From SABY01 sp964612515 (GTDB lineage Bacteria; Bacteroidota; Bacteroidia; Bacteroidales; 4484-276): 64,000 bases of DNA. The notes beneath the pieces were generated by a model. It saw nothing but the letters and a program-made list of their open reading frames with translations. It did not search any database and was not told the origin of the DNA. The translations under genes were made by a program, and so were the position numbers. The DNA lies in NCBI GenBank assembly GCA_964612515.1, contig CAZTCX010000004.1:1-64000 (forward strand), written 5' to 3'. Of this stretch, positions 40,268-48,892 are shown piece after piece (the stretch's first letter is position 1; the number at the start of each line of letters is the position of its first letter).

Positions 40268-42940
40268 TTCCTTATTAATAGATACATTGGTGTCGGAATC
40301 GTATTCGACGTGAAATGCCAGCTTTTTAAAAACTAAGATCATCGCCTTGTTGTCTTTGGTGGTCTCGGCAAAAATGCGCTTAAAGTTGCTTGCACGCGCT
40401 ATCTCTGTACAGTATTCTGTAAGAATTTTCCCCAGTCCTTTGCCTTGCCAGCTATCGGTAACTAAAACAGCATATTCCACAGTTTCCATATCAGGATCGC
40501 CAATCAACCTGCCTACGCCAATAAGTTTGCGATGGCCTTCCTGCTCTATCTCAGCTACGATGGCCAACTCACGCGCATAGTCGATGTAACAAAATTGCGT
40601 GGCAATCTCGTGCGATTCAAAATGGAAATTATATCTGAAACGCGAATAGATGGCTTCCTTGCTGCAACTACTCAGCAGTTCGAGCCACATGGGCTCATCT
40701 TCAGGTTTGATGGGTCGCAGCAGGATGGGAGTGTTATCGCTCAGGTTAACTTTCTTAATGTAGCGTTCAGGATATGGGCGCAAAATAAGATGTGAATATT
40801 GCGGCACTGGATTTTTCAGTGTCTCTTCGTCAATCACCACGTGCGTATCAAGCGCCACCACGTCGTTGGCGGTGACGATGATCGGATTGATGTCGAGCTC
40901 CTCGATTTCCGGATAGTCGGCTGCCAGATATGATAGGCGAATCATCACCTCCACAAGTTTGTTGATGTCTTTGGGTGAACGTCCACGGTAGCCTTTTAGT
41001 AGTGGGTAAATCTTGAGTGATTCTATCATCTGGTGGGCCAGCCGTTCGTTGAGTGGCGGAAACTCCAGCCGCTGATCATGGTGAAGCTCGGCTTCGGTGC
41101 CGCCCATACCTATGAGGATCACCGTGCCAAAGATGGGATCTTTCTTGATTCCCAAAATCATCTCCACAGCATCTTTGGTATCAATCATTTTCTGGATCGT
41201 CACCCCATTGATCTTTATTCCCGGCCGGCGTTTGTTCACCTTGTCGATCATATTTTGATAGGCAGCAGTGAGGATCTGATCGTTTTCCAGATTGAGCACC
41301 ACGCCGCTCACATCCGACTTGTGTATTATTTCCGTCGAATCGATTTTTAACACCACCGGATAACCTATTTCGTTGGCTACCTTCACGGCTTCCTCCGGGG
41401 AGTTTACCAAAATTGGATTGGTCGATTTGATGCCATAGGCATTGATAAGTGCTTTGGCATCGGCAACCGACAGTATTTTTTGTTTTGGGAAAACCTGATT
41501 AATAAATTTTTCGCGCAACGCCTGCCGGTCGTAGTGAAACGATAAGGGAACTTCTTTGGGTGTTTCGAAGAGAGCCTCCAGGTTGCGCGAATAATCCACC
41601 ATTGTCATAAATGCCTGCACAGCTTGTTCGGGCGTTTGGTAAGCAGTCACTCCGGAATTGTTGAACAGAGCCAGGGCTTCGCGCATACTTTGTCCGCCAA
41701 GCCAATTCGCCATAATAGGTTTTGAAGTACTTTCCGAAATGCGGATGATTTCACGTGCTGTTTCGGTGGGCTGTGTTTTGATTTGTGGTGTGGTAATTAC
41801 GAGCACGGCATCCACGTTGGGGTCATTTATCACTATGTCGGTAGCCATGGCAATCAGCGCTGGCGGGGCGTCTCCCAGAACATCCACCGGATTGTTGTGC
41901 GACCAGTGAGGCGGTAATATGTCGTTGAGCTTTTTTAAAGTTTCATCGGTGAGTTGGCATAGCTTGCCACCACGGATCATCAGGTGGTCGGTGGCCATAA
42001 CGCCGGGGCCACCGGCATTGGTGACGATGGCCAGGTTAGGTCCTTTTGGAATGCGTTTTCGTCCAATAAAATCCGTAAAATCGAAGATATTGCCAATATT
42101 ATAAACGCGTGCAATGCCGGCCCGGCGGAACAATGCGTCGTAAATGGCGTCTTCGGAAGCCATGGCGCCAGTGTGTGAAGCTGCTGCCTGAGCCGATTCA
42201 GGAAAACGTCCTGCTTTGTAAACAATGATGGGTTTTTTGCGCGCGAAAGCCCGCGCCGCCGTAACGAACTCCTGCGCAAAAGTGATCGATTCGACATACA
42301 ATACAATAGATCGCGTGTTTGGGTCTTGCCCAAAATAATCGATCAGATCACCAAAACCAACATCCATCGTGTTTCCGATAGAAACAAAATAGGAGAAACC
42401 GATTTTTTCAGTTTTGGCCCAGTCGAGTACCGATGTACACAATGCTCCTGATTGAGATATGAAAGCCACACTGCCAGCGAGTGGCATAGAATTAGCAAAA
42501 CTGATATTTAGATTTTGACCTGGAATAATGATGCCAAGGCAATTGGGGCCAATCACGCGCATCCCATATTTTTTAACGATCCGCTTCACTTCATTCTCCA
42601 GCTCTTTGCCTTCGGCGCCAATTTCCTTAAATCCTGCCGACATAATGATTACGCCTTTGATGCCAGCCTCACCGCACTCCTCAATGATTTGCGGAACAAT
42701 GCTTGCGTTGGTGGTAATCACGGCCAGATCGGGCGTTTTGGGCAGGCTTTTTACATTCGGATAGCAGGGAATGCCCATCACCGCTTCATGTTTAGGATTG
42801 ACAGGATATACAACTCCCCGAAAACCGCCACTTACCAAATTGCGCAGGGTGCGGCCGCCCACAGTGTTGGGATCGGCAGGAACACCGATCAGGGCGATGC
42901 GTTGTGGATTGAAGATGCTGTTGAGTTTACGGATACCCAT
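40262..42940 (-). CDS. ADP-forming acyl-CoA synthetase fused to GNAT acetyltransferase
   Basis: 892 residues from ATG 42940 (MGIRKLNSIFNPQRIALIG). Order: CoA-binding Rossmann domain (about 1-130), succinyl-CoA-ligase-like domains (about 140-460), ATP-grasp (about 490-690, AYGIKSTNPILVNSPEEAV and YPVVLKIDSTEIIHKSD), then GNAT (about 720-892, IGVGRLIGDPDMETVEYAVLVTDSWQGKGLGKILT). The phospho-carrier His is kept: H256 in AAASHTGAMASED. In E. coli PatZ-type fusions this domain is catalytically dead, so this copy may be both a working synthetase and an acetyltransferase. An upstream in-frame ATG at 43012 is rejected because the -7 boxes at 42980-42996 lie inside that longer frame. Confidence 0.87.
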   Translation of the reverse strand: MGIRKLNSIFNPQRIALIGVPADPNTVGGRTLRNLVSGGFRGVVYPVNPKHEAVMGIPCYPNVKSLPKTPDLAVITTNASIVPQIIEECGEAGIKGVIIMSAGFKEIGAEGKELENEVKRIVKKYGMRVIGPNCLGIIIPGQNLNISFANSMPLAGSVAFISQSGALCTSVLDWAKTEKIGFSYFVSIGNTMDVGFGDLIDYFGQDPNTRSIVLYVESITFAQEFVTAARAFARKKPIIVYKAGRFPESAQAAASHTGAMASEDAIYDALFRRAGIARVYNIGNIFDFTDFIGRKRIPKGPNLAIVTNAGGPGVMATDHLMIRGGKLCQLTDETLKKLNDILPPHWSHNNPVDVLGDAPPALIAMATDIVINDPNVDAVLVITTPQIKTQPTETAREIIRISESTSKPIMANWLGGQSMREALALFNNSGVTAYQTPEQAVQAFMTMVDYSRNLEALFETPKEVPLSFHYDRQALREKFINQVFPKQKILSVADAKALINAYGIKSTNPILVNSPEEAVKVANEIGYPVVLKIDSTEIIHKSDVSGVVLNLENDQILTAAYQNMIDKVNKRRPGIKINGVTIQKMIDTKDAVEMILGIKKDPIFGTVILIGMGGTEAELHHDQRLEFPPLNERLAHQMIESLKIYPLLKGYRGRSPKDINKLVEVMIRLSYLAADYPEIEELDINPIIVTANDVVALDTHVVIDEETLKNPVPQYSHLILRPYPERYIKKVNLSDNTPILLRPIKPEDEPMWLELLSSCSKEAIYSRFRYNFHFESHEIATQFCYIDYARELAIVAEIEQEGHRKLIGVGRLIGDPDMETVEYAVLVTDSWQGKGLGKILTEYCTEIARASNFKRIFAETTKDNKAMILVFKKLAFHVEYDSDTNVSINKEL

Positions 42941-42979
42941 AGCTGCTGCGATTTTGATAAAATGTTTGGAAGAGCCTGA

Positions 42980-43013
42980 CAAAAATATCAAAAGTAGCCG
43001 GATTAGTGGCAAA
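42980..43013 (-). promoter_or_regulatory. Candidate promoter for the acyl-CoA synthetase-GNAT gene
   Basis: Two adjacent -7-like words on the minus strand, TACTTTTG (42996-42989) and TATTTTTG (42987-42980), with TTTG at 43013-43010. The second has a 22-base spacer. The start codon is 40 bases on. Confidence 0.45.
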
Positions 43014-43215
43014 AAATCAGAACTGCAGTAGAAGGGAGCGTAATTAGTGTTTGCTGTAAAGCTGATGTTTTTTTAATAAAAAAACAAAACCCAATTCTGA
43101 AGGATAAATTAATTTCAAAAAGCAACGCTCAATCTTGAGTGGCAAGTTGGCTTTGTTTGATTTTTTATTGTCGTAATTTATTTGAATTTTGAATTTTGTT
43201 TTCTTGGATTTGCAT

Positions 43216-45555
43216 TCATTCCATCGGAAGCAAGCTCTCCCACAGCCCGCGCCCAAAAGTAGCCACGCGGATTTTGCCAAACTGTTTGTTGATCTTTATC
43301 TCCGTTACCCTGACGTGCGGAAACCCCGGCACCTGTTGCCAGGATGTATTATCGGTTCTGGTGTAGAGCCCGCGGTCAGTTCCAAGCCAGAAGCGCCTCG
43401 TTGGGTGATTGCTTATCGCAATAGCATTTACAGAGTTGTTGGTAAATATCTCTTCGGGATCGGCATTGTCCCAGGTGGTGCCGCCATCCGTCGAGTGCCA
43501 GATCCTGTACTGGGGCATAATCCCAAGATATGTTATCCATAATTCATCCGGGTTATCAGGCGAAAGTGCAATGCCGCTGATGATGGCCAGTGTATCGTCG
43601 TCATCATATTCACCGGGATAGCTGATGCGTTCAAAAGCAGCCTCGTCTCGGTCGATGCCCGCCAAGCCGCCACTGGTCGATTTGTACAATCCTGACGGCA
43701 ATTGCCACATCTCGGTGGGTGGATTCTGCACGCCACCTGTTACCAGATAAATAATATCCGGGTCTTTTGTGCTAATCTCCATTTCGGTAATTTGCCGGCG
43801 CCAGCTTTGCGTCTCTGTTTTAAATAAGTCCGACTGGCGCACCCAGACGCTGTCGGGCCGATCGAGGTTGGTAGGATCTTCGATGCGTTTGCTATAGATT
43901 TCGCTAAACCCAAACCAGGGAACGCCGGTCACGGGATGGTTTACCAATGGAAAAGTCTTGGTGGCATGGGTTGTATTTTTTTTCTCCTGCGAGTCGTAAG
44001 GCAGTTTGGCTGATTCCTGTTTCATTCTAAAAGTTTTGTAATTAAACTTTTGCAGCGATTTGTCGTGCATGGAAACGTAGATGGACCGGCTGCTATCGTC
44101 GATGCGGGTGGTGAATCCGTCGCCGCCGGCGATAAAATGCCATTGGTGTCCGAGCGTATCAATGCGGACAAGTGCGCCATCGTCTTGCGTGCCAATTGCA
44201 AAAAGATTTTCATCGAAGCTGGCATCATCAAACGACCAGATGGTGACAACTCCGAGTCCTTCGTTTTTATATTCCCAGCCGCCTGTTCCGGCATTGGGCA
44301 TCGTTTTTACACTAACGCCACCGTGGTTGCCACAGAAAAGTTTAGGATTTTCTACGTTTGGCTGAAATGCAAGATCGTGGATATCGGCATGGAAACCATC
44401 GCCACAATAGGGCGATCGCAGCCCGAAGTCGTAGTTGATGAAATTCTCAGTTCCCAGCAGCCTCGAGTTGCCAAAATAAATAGCATCACCATCTACCGGC
44501 GACACTGCCAGTGCTATCCAATGCTGTGCAAAGTAGGTAAGTCCCGTCGAAAAAAGAGTATGAATAATTTCCCACTTTCCTGATTCGTAAATGGCAATGT
44601 GTGCCCCAAGAATTGTTTTGCCTTTTACCAGATGATGCCCCAAAATGTAAGCGTAAAGCCTTTCTGGAGCTGCCGGCGACACGGTCAGATTGATGCGTCG
44701 AACCACCAGTGAATCAGGTAGATTATCAATATCAAGGCCTGTTGACGGCCCGGTGATCGAACGCCAGCTTTCGCCGCCATTTTCCGAAATAAAGATGTCC
44801 TGACCTGAAGCGTACGCCACATTTGCGTTGCCTGGTTTGTAGGCAATTCCTCGGGTGTCGCGTTTGTTTTCATCAATATTTTTAAAACTATTTTCCCATC
44901 GCACCTCTTGTGCCGTTGCGTTGTTGGTACGGATTACGCCGGAAGTGGTTGCTACTAAAATCTGATCGGGGTTCAGCGGGTTTATTACCATCTTTCGACA
45001 CATGCCTCCGCCCGGAAAGAAATCCAGGAAGTTGCCTGAAATGTCCTGCCAGGTGTCGCCATAATCATCACTTCTAAAAATCCCCGTGGTGTGCAATGGG
45101 TTTATCTGCGCCCAATTTGGATTGTAGCCGTCGTCGATGCCTCCATCGCCATAGCCGGTACAAACAAATAATTGTCGCCGATCGAAAGGATTGATGCACA
45201 CATCAGCTACGGAAGTTGAAGGTAGGAAATCGGTATTAACACTGCTCCAGTTGTCGCCGTCATCTTCGCTGCGCCACAGCCCACCAAAAAATGAACAACC
45301 ATAGACTGTCCGGTTTTCTATTCCATCGTACATCGGATCGAAACACAACCGGTTCATCTGCCCCACGCCATAGGTATTGGAGCTGGATACCGGGTTGGGC
45401 ATCCCCGAAGAACCCAACTCGTGCCAATCCATATCACGGAAAGTTGCCGGTGCGGAATTTTCCAGACCGGAAATGTTTTGCGAAAGCAAAGAAGCCGGAA
45501 TATTAAAAATCAGTATGATAGCTGAAAAATGAAGTAAAAATTTGATTGTATTCAT
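43216..45555 (-). CDS. Exported BNR/sortilin-type beta-propeller protein
   Basis: 779 residues with a signal peptide (about 1-26, ending SLLSQ). The chain is a series of BNR/Asp-box repeats such as WRSEDDGDNWSSV, FRSDDYGDTWQDI, ISENGGESWRSI and WHSTDGGTTWDNA, spread over at least seven blades. Such propellers occur in sialidases, xyloglucanases and VPS10-like proteins; catalytic residues cannot be assigned. The protein ends at once after the last blade (TFGRGLWESLLPME) with no T9SS sorting domain, though many relatives have one. It stands alone on the minus strand. Confidence 0.75.
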   Translation of the reverse strand: MNTIKFLLHFSAIILIFNIPASLLSQNISGLENSAPATFRDMDWHELGSSGMPNPVSSSNTYGVGQMNRLCFDPMYDGIENRTVYGCSFFGGLWRSEDDGDNWSSVNTDFLPSTSVADVCINPFDRRQLFVCTGYGDGGIDDGYNPNWAQINPLHTTGIFRSDDYGDTWQDISGNFLDFFPGGGMCRKMVINPLNPDQILVATTSGVIRTNNATAQEVRWENSFKNIDENKRDTRGIAYKPGNANVAYASGQDIFISENGGESWRSITGPSTGLDIDNLPDSLVVRRINLTVSPAAPERLYAYILGHHLVKGKTILGAHIAIYESGKWEIIHTLFSTGLTYFAQHWIALAVSPVDGDAIYFGNSRLLGTENFINYDFGLRSPYCGDGFHADIHDLAFQPNVENPKLFCGNHGGVSVKTMPNAGTGGWEYKNEGLGVVTIWSFDDASFDENLFAIGTQDDGALVRIDTLGHQWHFIAGGDGFTTRIDDSSRSIYVSMHDKSLQKFNYKTFRMKQESAKLPYDSQEKKNTTHATKTFPLVNHPVTGVPWFGFSEIYSKRIEDPTNLDRPDSVWVRQSDLFKTETQSWRRQITEMEISTKDPDIIYLVTGGVQNPPTEMWQLPSGLYKSTSGGLAGIDRDEAAFERISYPGEYDDDDTLAIISGIALSPDNPDELWITYLGIMPQYRIWHSTDGGTTWDNADPEEIFTNNSVNAIAISNHPTRRFWLGTDRGLYTRTDNTSWQQVPGFPHVRVTEIKINKQFGKIRVATFGRGLWESLLPME

Positions 45556-45795
45556 CTCATTAAATTTTAAATTTCAAAGTATGCTTGGGAACAAGCAATT
45601 CAATTGATTGCCAGGAAAGGTAGCGCCCAATGTCATTGCTTATTTTACAAAAATGGCTTCTGTAAGAAATGGTGCGCTGTTTCCAATAACTATTCCGAAA
45701 AGGTAACTGATTGATTACAAATGATTCTAATCTTTCCCCCCATCAATATTAACAAACATTTAATAATGTGTCTGATTTTCAGGCGGGATAATTTA

Positions 45796-45803
45796 TAATT
45801 TTG
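45796..45803 (+). promoter_or_regulatory. -7 box for ppdK
   Basis: TAATTTTG matches TAnnTTTG, 60 bases before the ppdK ATG. The rest of the 308-base region 45556-45863 shows no gene or strong hairpin. Confidence 0.55.
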
Positions 45804-45863
45804 CACGCTCAAAAATAAACTATAGTCTTGAAATTCAAACTATAAACACTAACATAAAATAAC

Positions 45864-48662
45864 ATGAGTAAGAAACAGGAAAAGTTCGTCTATTTTTTTG
45901 GCGACGGCAAAGCCGAAGGTGATGCTACGATGAAGAATCTATTGGGTGGCAAAGGCGCCAACCTGGCCGAAATGAATCTGATAGGTGTGCCCGTTCCTCC
46001 GGGATTCACCATCACAACAGAGGCTTGCACGCTGTACAACGATAAGGGAGCTCGTTATATATTTGATATTATCAGTGATGAGGTAAAGCAAGCTGTGGCT
46101 CGCGTGGAGAAGATTATGGGAACCAAATTTGGCGACAAAGACAATCCCTGTCTTTTATCAGTTCGCTCCGGCTCCCGTGCCTCAATGCCCGGCATGATGG
46201 ATACCGTTCTTAACCTGGGCCTCAACGACGAAGCTGTAAAAGGTATTGCTGCCAAGACTGGCAACGAACGCTTTGCATGGGACTCCTACCGCCGCTTTGT
46301 GCAGATGTTTGGCGACGTGGTGATGGGTATGAAACCCGAATCGAAAGAAGAAGAAGATCCCTTTGAAGTGATCATCCATCAGGTGAAAGCTGAGCGCAAA
46401 ATAGAACGCGACCTCGACCTCACACCTGCCGACCTTAAAGAATTGGTGACCCGTTTTAAAAAAGCCGTCAAAGAAAAAACCGGAAAAGATTTCCCAACCG
46501 ACCCTTGGGATCAGCTCTGGGCTTCGATCAGTGCTGTGTTTGATAGTTGGATGAATAACCGTGCGGTAGTTTATCGCCGTCTGAATAATATCCCCGCCGA
46601 ATGGGGCACTGCCGTAAATGTTCAGGCCATGGTATTTGGTAATATGGGTAACAACTCTGCGACAGGTGTTGCTTTTACCCGCGACTCCGCTACAGGCGAA
46701 AACCTTTTCAATGGTGAATATCTTATCGATGCTCAGGGCGAAGATGTGGTGGCCGGTATCCGTACCCCATTGCAGATCACCAAAGAAGGGTCGCAGCGTT
46801 GGGCAGCCCTGCAGGAAATTAGTGAAGCAGAACGTGAAAGCGACTTCCTCTCACTTGAAGAATCGATGCCGGTGGTGTATAAGCAGCTTTTCGAAACACA
46901 GAAAGCACTTGAAGACCATTATCGCGACATGCAGGATTTGGAGTTTACCATTCAGGATGGAAAACTTTGGCTTCTGCAAACACGTGGTGGAAAACGCACA
47001 GGTGCTGCCATGGTGAAGATCGCCATCGACATGCTCGAAGAGAAAAAATTGAAGAAACGCGAAGCAATAATGCGTGTAGAGCCTAATAGACTTGATGAGT
47101 TGCTCCACCCTGTTTTTGATGAAGAAGCCATTCGGAAAGCCAATGTCGTGGCCAAAGGATTACCCGCATCGCCAGGTGCCGCCACCGGACAAATCGTTTT
47201 TCATGCTGACGAAGCTGAAGAATGGGCTGCCAAAGGCAAACAGGTCGTGCTGGTGCGCATCGAAACATCACCCGAAGATCTTAGCGGAATGCACGTAGCA
47301 GAAGGTATCCTCACCGCCCGTGGTGGTATGACTTCACACGCTGCCGTTGTTGCCCGTGGCATGGGGAAATGCTGCGTATCGGGTGCTGGTACAATAAAAA
47401 TTAATTACAAAGAGCGTACACTCGAAGCCGGTGGCAAAATGTTTAAAGAAGGCGATTGGATTTCACTCAATGGCTCCACAGGCGAGGTGTATGAGGGACG
47501 TACCAAAACCATTGATCCCGCTCTCAGTGGCGACTTTGGCAAACTCATGGATATGGCCGATCAGTTTTCTAAAATGGTGGTTCGCACCAATGCTGATACG
47601 CCACATGATGCTACGGTAGCCCGTAATTTTGGTGCCACAGGTATCGGCCTTACCCGTACCGAGCACATGTTTTTTGAAGGGATTCGGATTAGAGCCATGC
47701 GTGAGATGATCCTGGCCGACGACGAAGCCGGACGCCGCAAAGCACTCGATAAACTACTACCCATCCAGCGTGAAGACTTCGAAGGTATATTTGAAGCAAT
47801 GCACGATTTACCCGTGACGGTTCGCTTGCTCGACCCGCCACTGCATGAGTTTGTGCCCCACGACGAAAAAGGTCAGCAGCAAATGGCTGATATTATGGGC
47901 GTGAGCCTTAGCGTGATTAAAGCAAAAGTAGAAGAACTGAGTGAAGTCAACCCGATGCTTGGTCACCGCGGATGCCGTTTGGGCAATACTTATCCGGAAA
48001 TTTCGGAGATGCAAGCCCGTGCTATCATCGAAGCAGCACTCAACCTCAAGAAGCGTGGCATCGTGGCCAAGCCCGAAATTATGATCCCGCTCACAGGTAC
48101 ATTGCCCGAGATGAAGTTGCAGGAAACCATTGTGCGCGAAACGATTGCCAAGGTTTTTGAAGAGAAAAACGATACCATCGATTTTTTGGTGGGAACCATG
48201 ATAGAAGTTCCACGCGCAGCCATCGTTGCCGATGAGATCGCCAAATCAGCGGAGTTTTTCTCCTTTGGTACCAACGACCTCACACAGATGACTTTCGGCT
48301 ATTCGCGCGACGACGCTGGGAAATTCCTTGATGTTTATCTCAAGAAAAATTTGCTTAAAGTTGACCCATTCCAGGTAATCGATCAGGAAGGTGTTGGCGT
48401 GTTGATGCGTATGGCTGTGAAGAAAGGCCGCAAGACCCGCAAGAATATGAAGATCGGTATCTGCGGCGAACATGGCGGCGAACCGTCAAGCGTTGAGTTT
48501 TGCTATACCCTCGGCTTCGACTATGTGAGCTGCTCGCCCTATCGCGTCCCCATCGCACGTCTGGCTTCTGCTCAGGCTCAGATTAAAGAGAAGATGCAAA
48601 AGCATGCTGGTAAGAAAAAGGATAAAAAAGGCAAAAAAGATAAAAAGAAGAAAGCAAAATAA
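45864..48662 (+). CDS. ppdK: Pyruvate, phosphate dikinase
   Basis: 932 residues. The N-terminal ATP-grasp part has LGGKGANLAEM and SVRSGSRASMPGMMDTVLNLG; the central phosphohistidine domain has LTARGGMTSHAAVVARGMG with the catalytic His near 490; the C-terminal PEP/pyruvate TIM barrel has MIEVPRAAIVADEIA, FFSFGTNDLTQM and the Cys of IGICGEHGGEPSS. It interconverts PEP + AMP + PPi and pyruvate + ATP + Pi. The last 18 residues are almost all lysine (AGKKKDKKGKKDKKKKAK), an unusual tail. The PEP carboxykinase gene follows on the same strand. Confidence 0.96.
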   Translation: MSKKQEKFVYFFGDGKAEGDATMKNLLGGKGANLAEMNLIGVPVPPGFTITTEACTLYNDKGARYIFDIISDEVKQAVARVEKIMGTKFGDKDNPCLLSVRSGSRASMPGMMDTVLNLGLNDEAVKGIAAKTGNERFAWDSYRRFVQMFGDVVMGMKPESKEEEDPFEVIIHQVKAERKIERDLDLTPADLKELVTRFKKAVKEKTGKDFPTDPWDQLWASISAVFDSWMNNRAVVYRRLNNIPAEWGTAVNVQAMVFGNMGNNSATGVAFTRDSATGENLFNGEYLIDAQGEDVVAGIRTPLQITKEGSQRWAALQEISEAERESDFLSLEESMPVVYKQLFETQKALEDHYRDMQDLEFTIQDGKLWLLQTRGGKRTGAAMVKIAIDMLEEKKLKKREAIMRVEPNRLDELLHPVFDEEAIRKANVVAKGLPASPGAATGQIVFHADEAEEWAAKGKQVVLVRIETSPEDLSGMHVAEGILTARGGMTSHAAVVARGMGKCCVSGAGTIKINYKERTLEAGGKMFKEGDWISLNGSTGEVYEGRTKTIDPALSGDFGKLMDMADQFSKMVVRTNADTPHDATVARNFGATGIGLTRTEHMFFEGIRIRAMREMILADDEAGRRKALDKLLPIQREDFEGIFEAMHDLPVTVRLLDPPLHEFVPHDEKGQQQMADIMGVSLSVIKAKVEELSEVNPMLGHRGCRLGNTYPEISEMQARAIIEAALNLKKRGIVAKPEIMIPLTGTLPEMKLQETIVRETIAKVFEEKNDTIDFLVGTMIEVPRAAIVADEIAKSAEFFSFGTNDLTQMTFGYSRDDAGKFLDVYLKKNLLKVDPFQVIDQEGVGVLMRMAVKKGRKTRKNMKIGICGEHGGEPSSVEFCYTLGFDYVSCSPYRVPIARLASAQAQIKEKMQKHAGKKKDKKGKKDKKKKAK

Positions 48663-48694
48663 AGCTGTCTGTCCTTTCCATAATTAAACAAGCA

Positions 48695-48728
48695 AGAGGC
48701 TGCCAACGGAATTTCCGTGGCAGCCTCT
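48695..48728. terminator. Strong hairpin after ppdK
   Basis: Eleven-bp stem (AGAGGCTGCCA / TGGCAGCCTCT) continued inward by CGGAA/TTCCG. The T tract after it is poor (tgtatttt), so it may terminate weakly or protect the 3' end. Confidence 0.6.
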
Positions 48729-48813
48729 GCTGTATTTTACATCCCGTGTTGCGGCCGTTAATTTTCTTTAAATTGAAACGTTGGTAGCATAAAAAAACAC
48801 AAATTTGTAGTTT

Positions 48814-48821
48814 TTACTTTG
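48814..48821 (+). promoter_or_regulatory. Candidate -7 box for pckA
   Basis: TTACTTTG, one base off TAnnTTTG. A TTTG lies at about 48804, too close to be a normal -33 box. The pckA ATG is 72 bases on. Confidence 0.3.
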
Positions 48822-48892
48822 TTAACGTCAGGCACGCTCAAACAGCTTGTTCAAAACGCATTAAATCTAAATTTTTTTAAATATACATTATC

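Noticed and set aside
42941..43012. N-terminal extension of the synthetase-GNAT gene resembling a signal peptide
   Set aside because: Candidate -7 boxes lie inside it, and the CoA-binding domain normally begins at MGIRKLNSIF.
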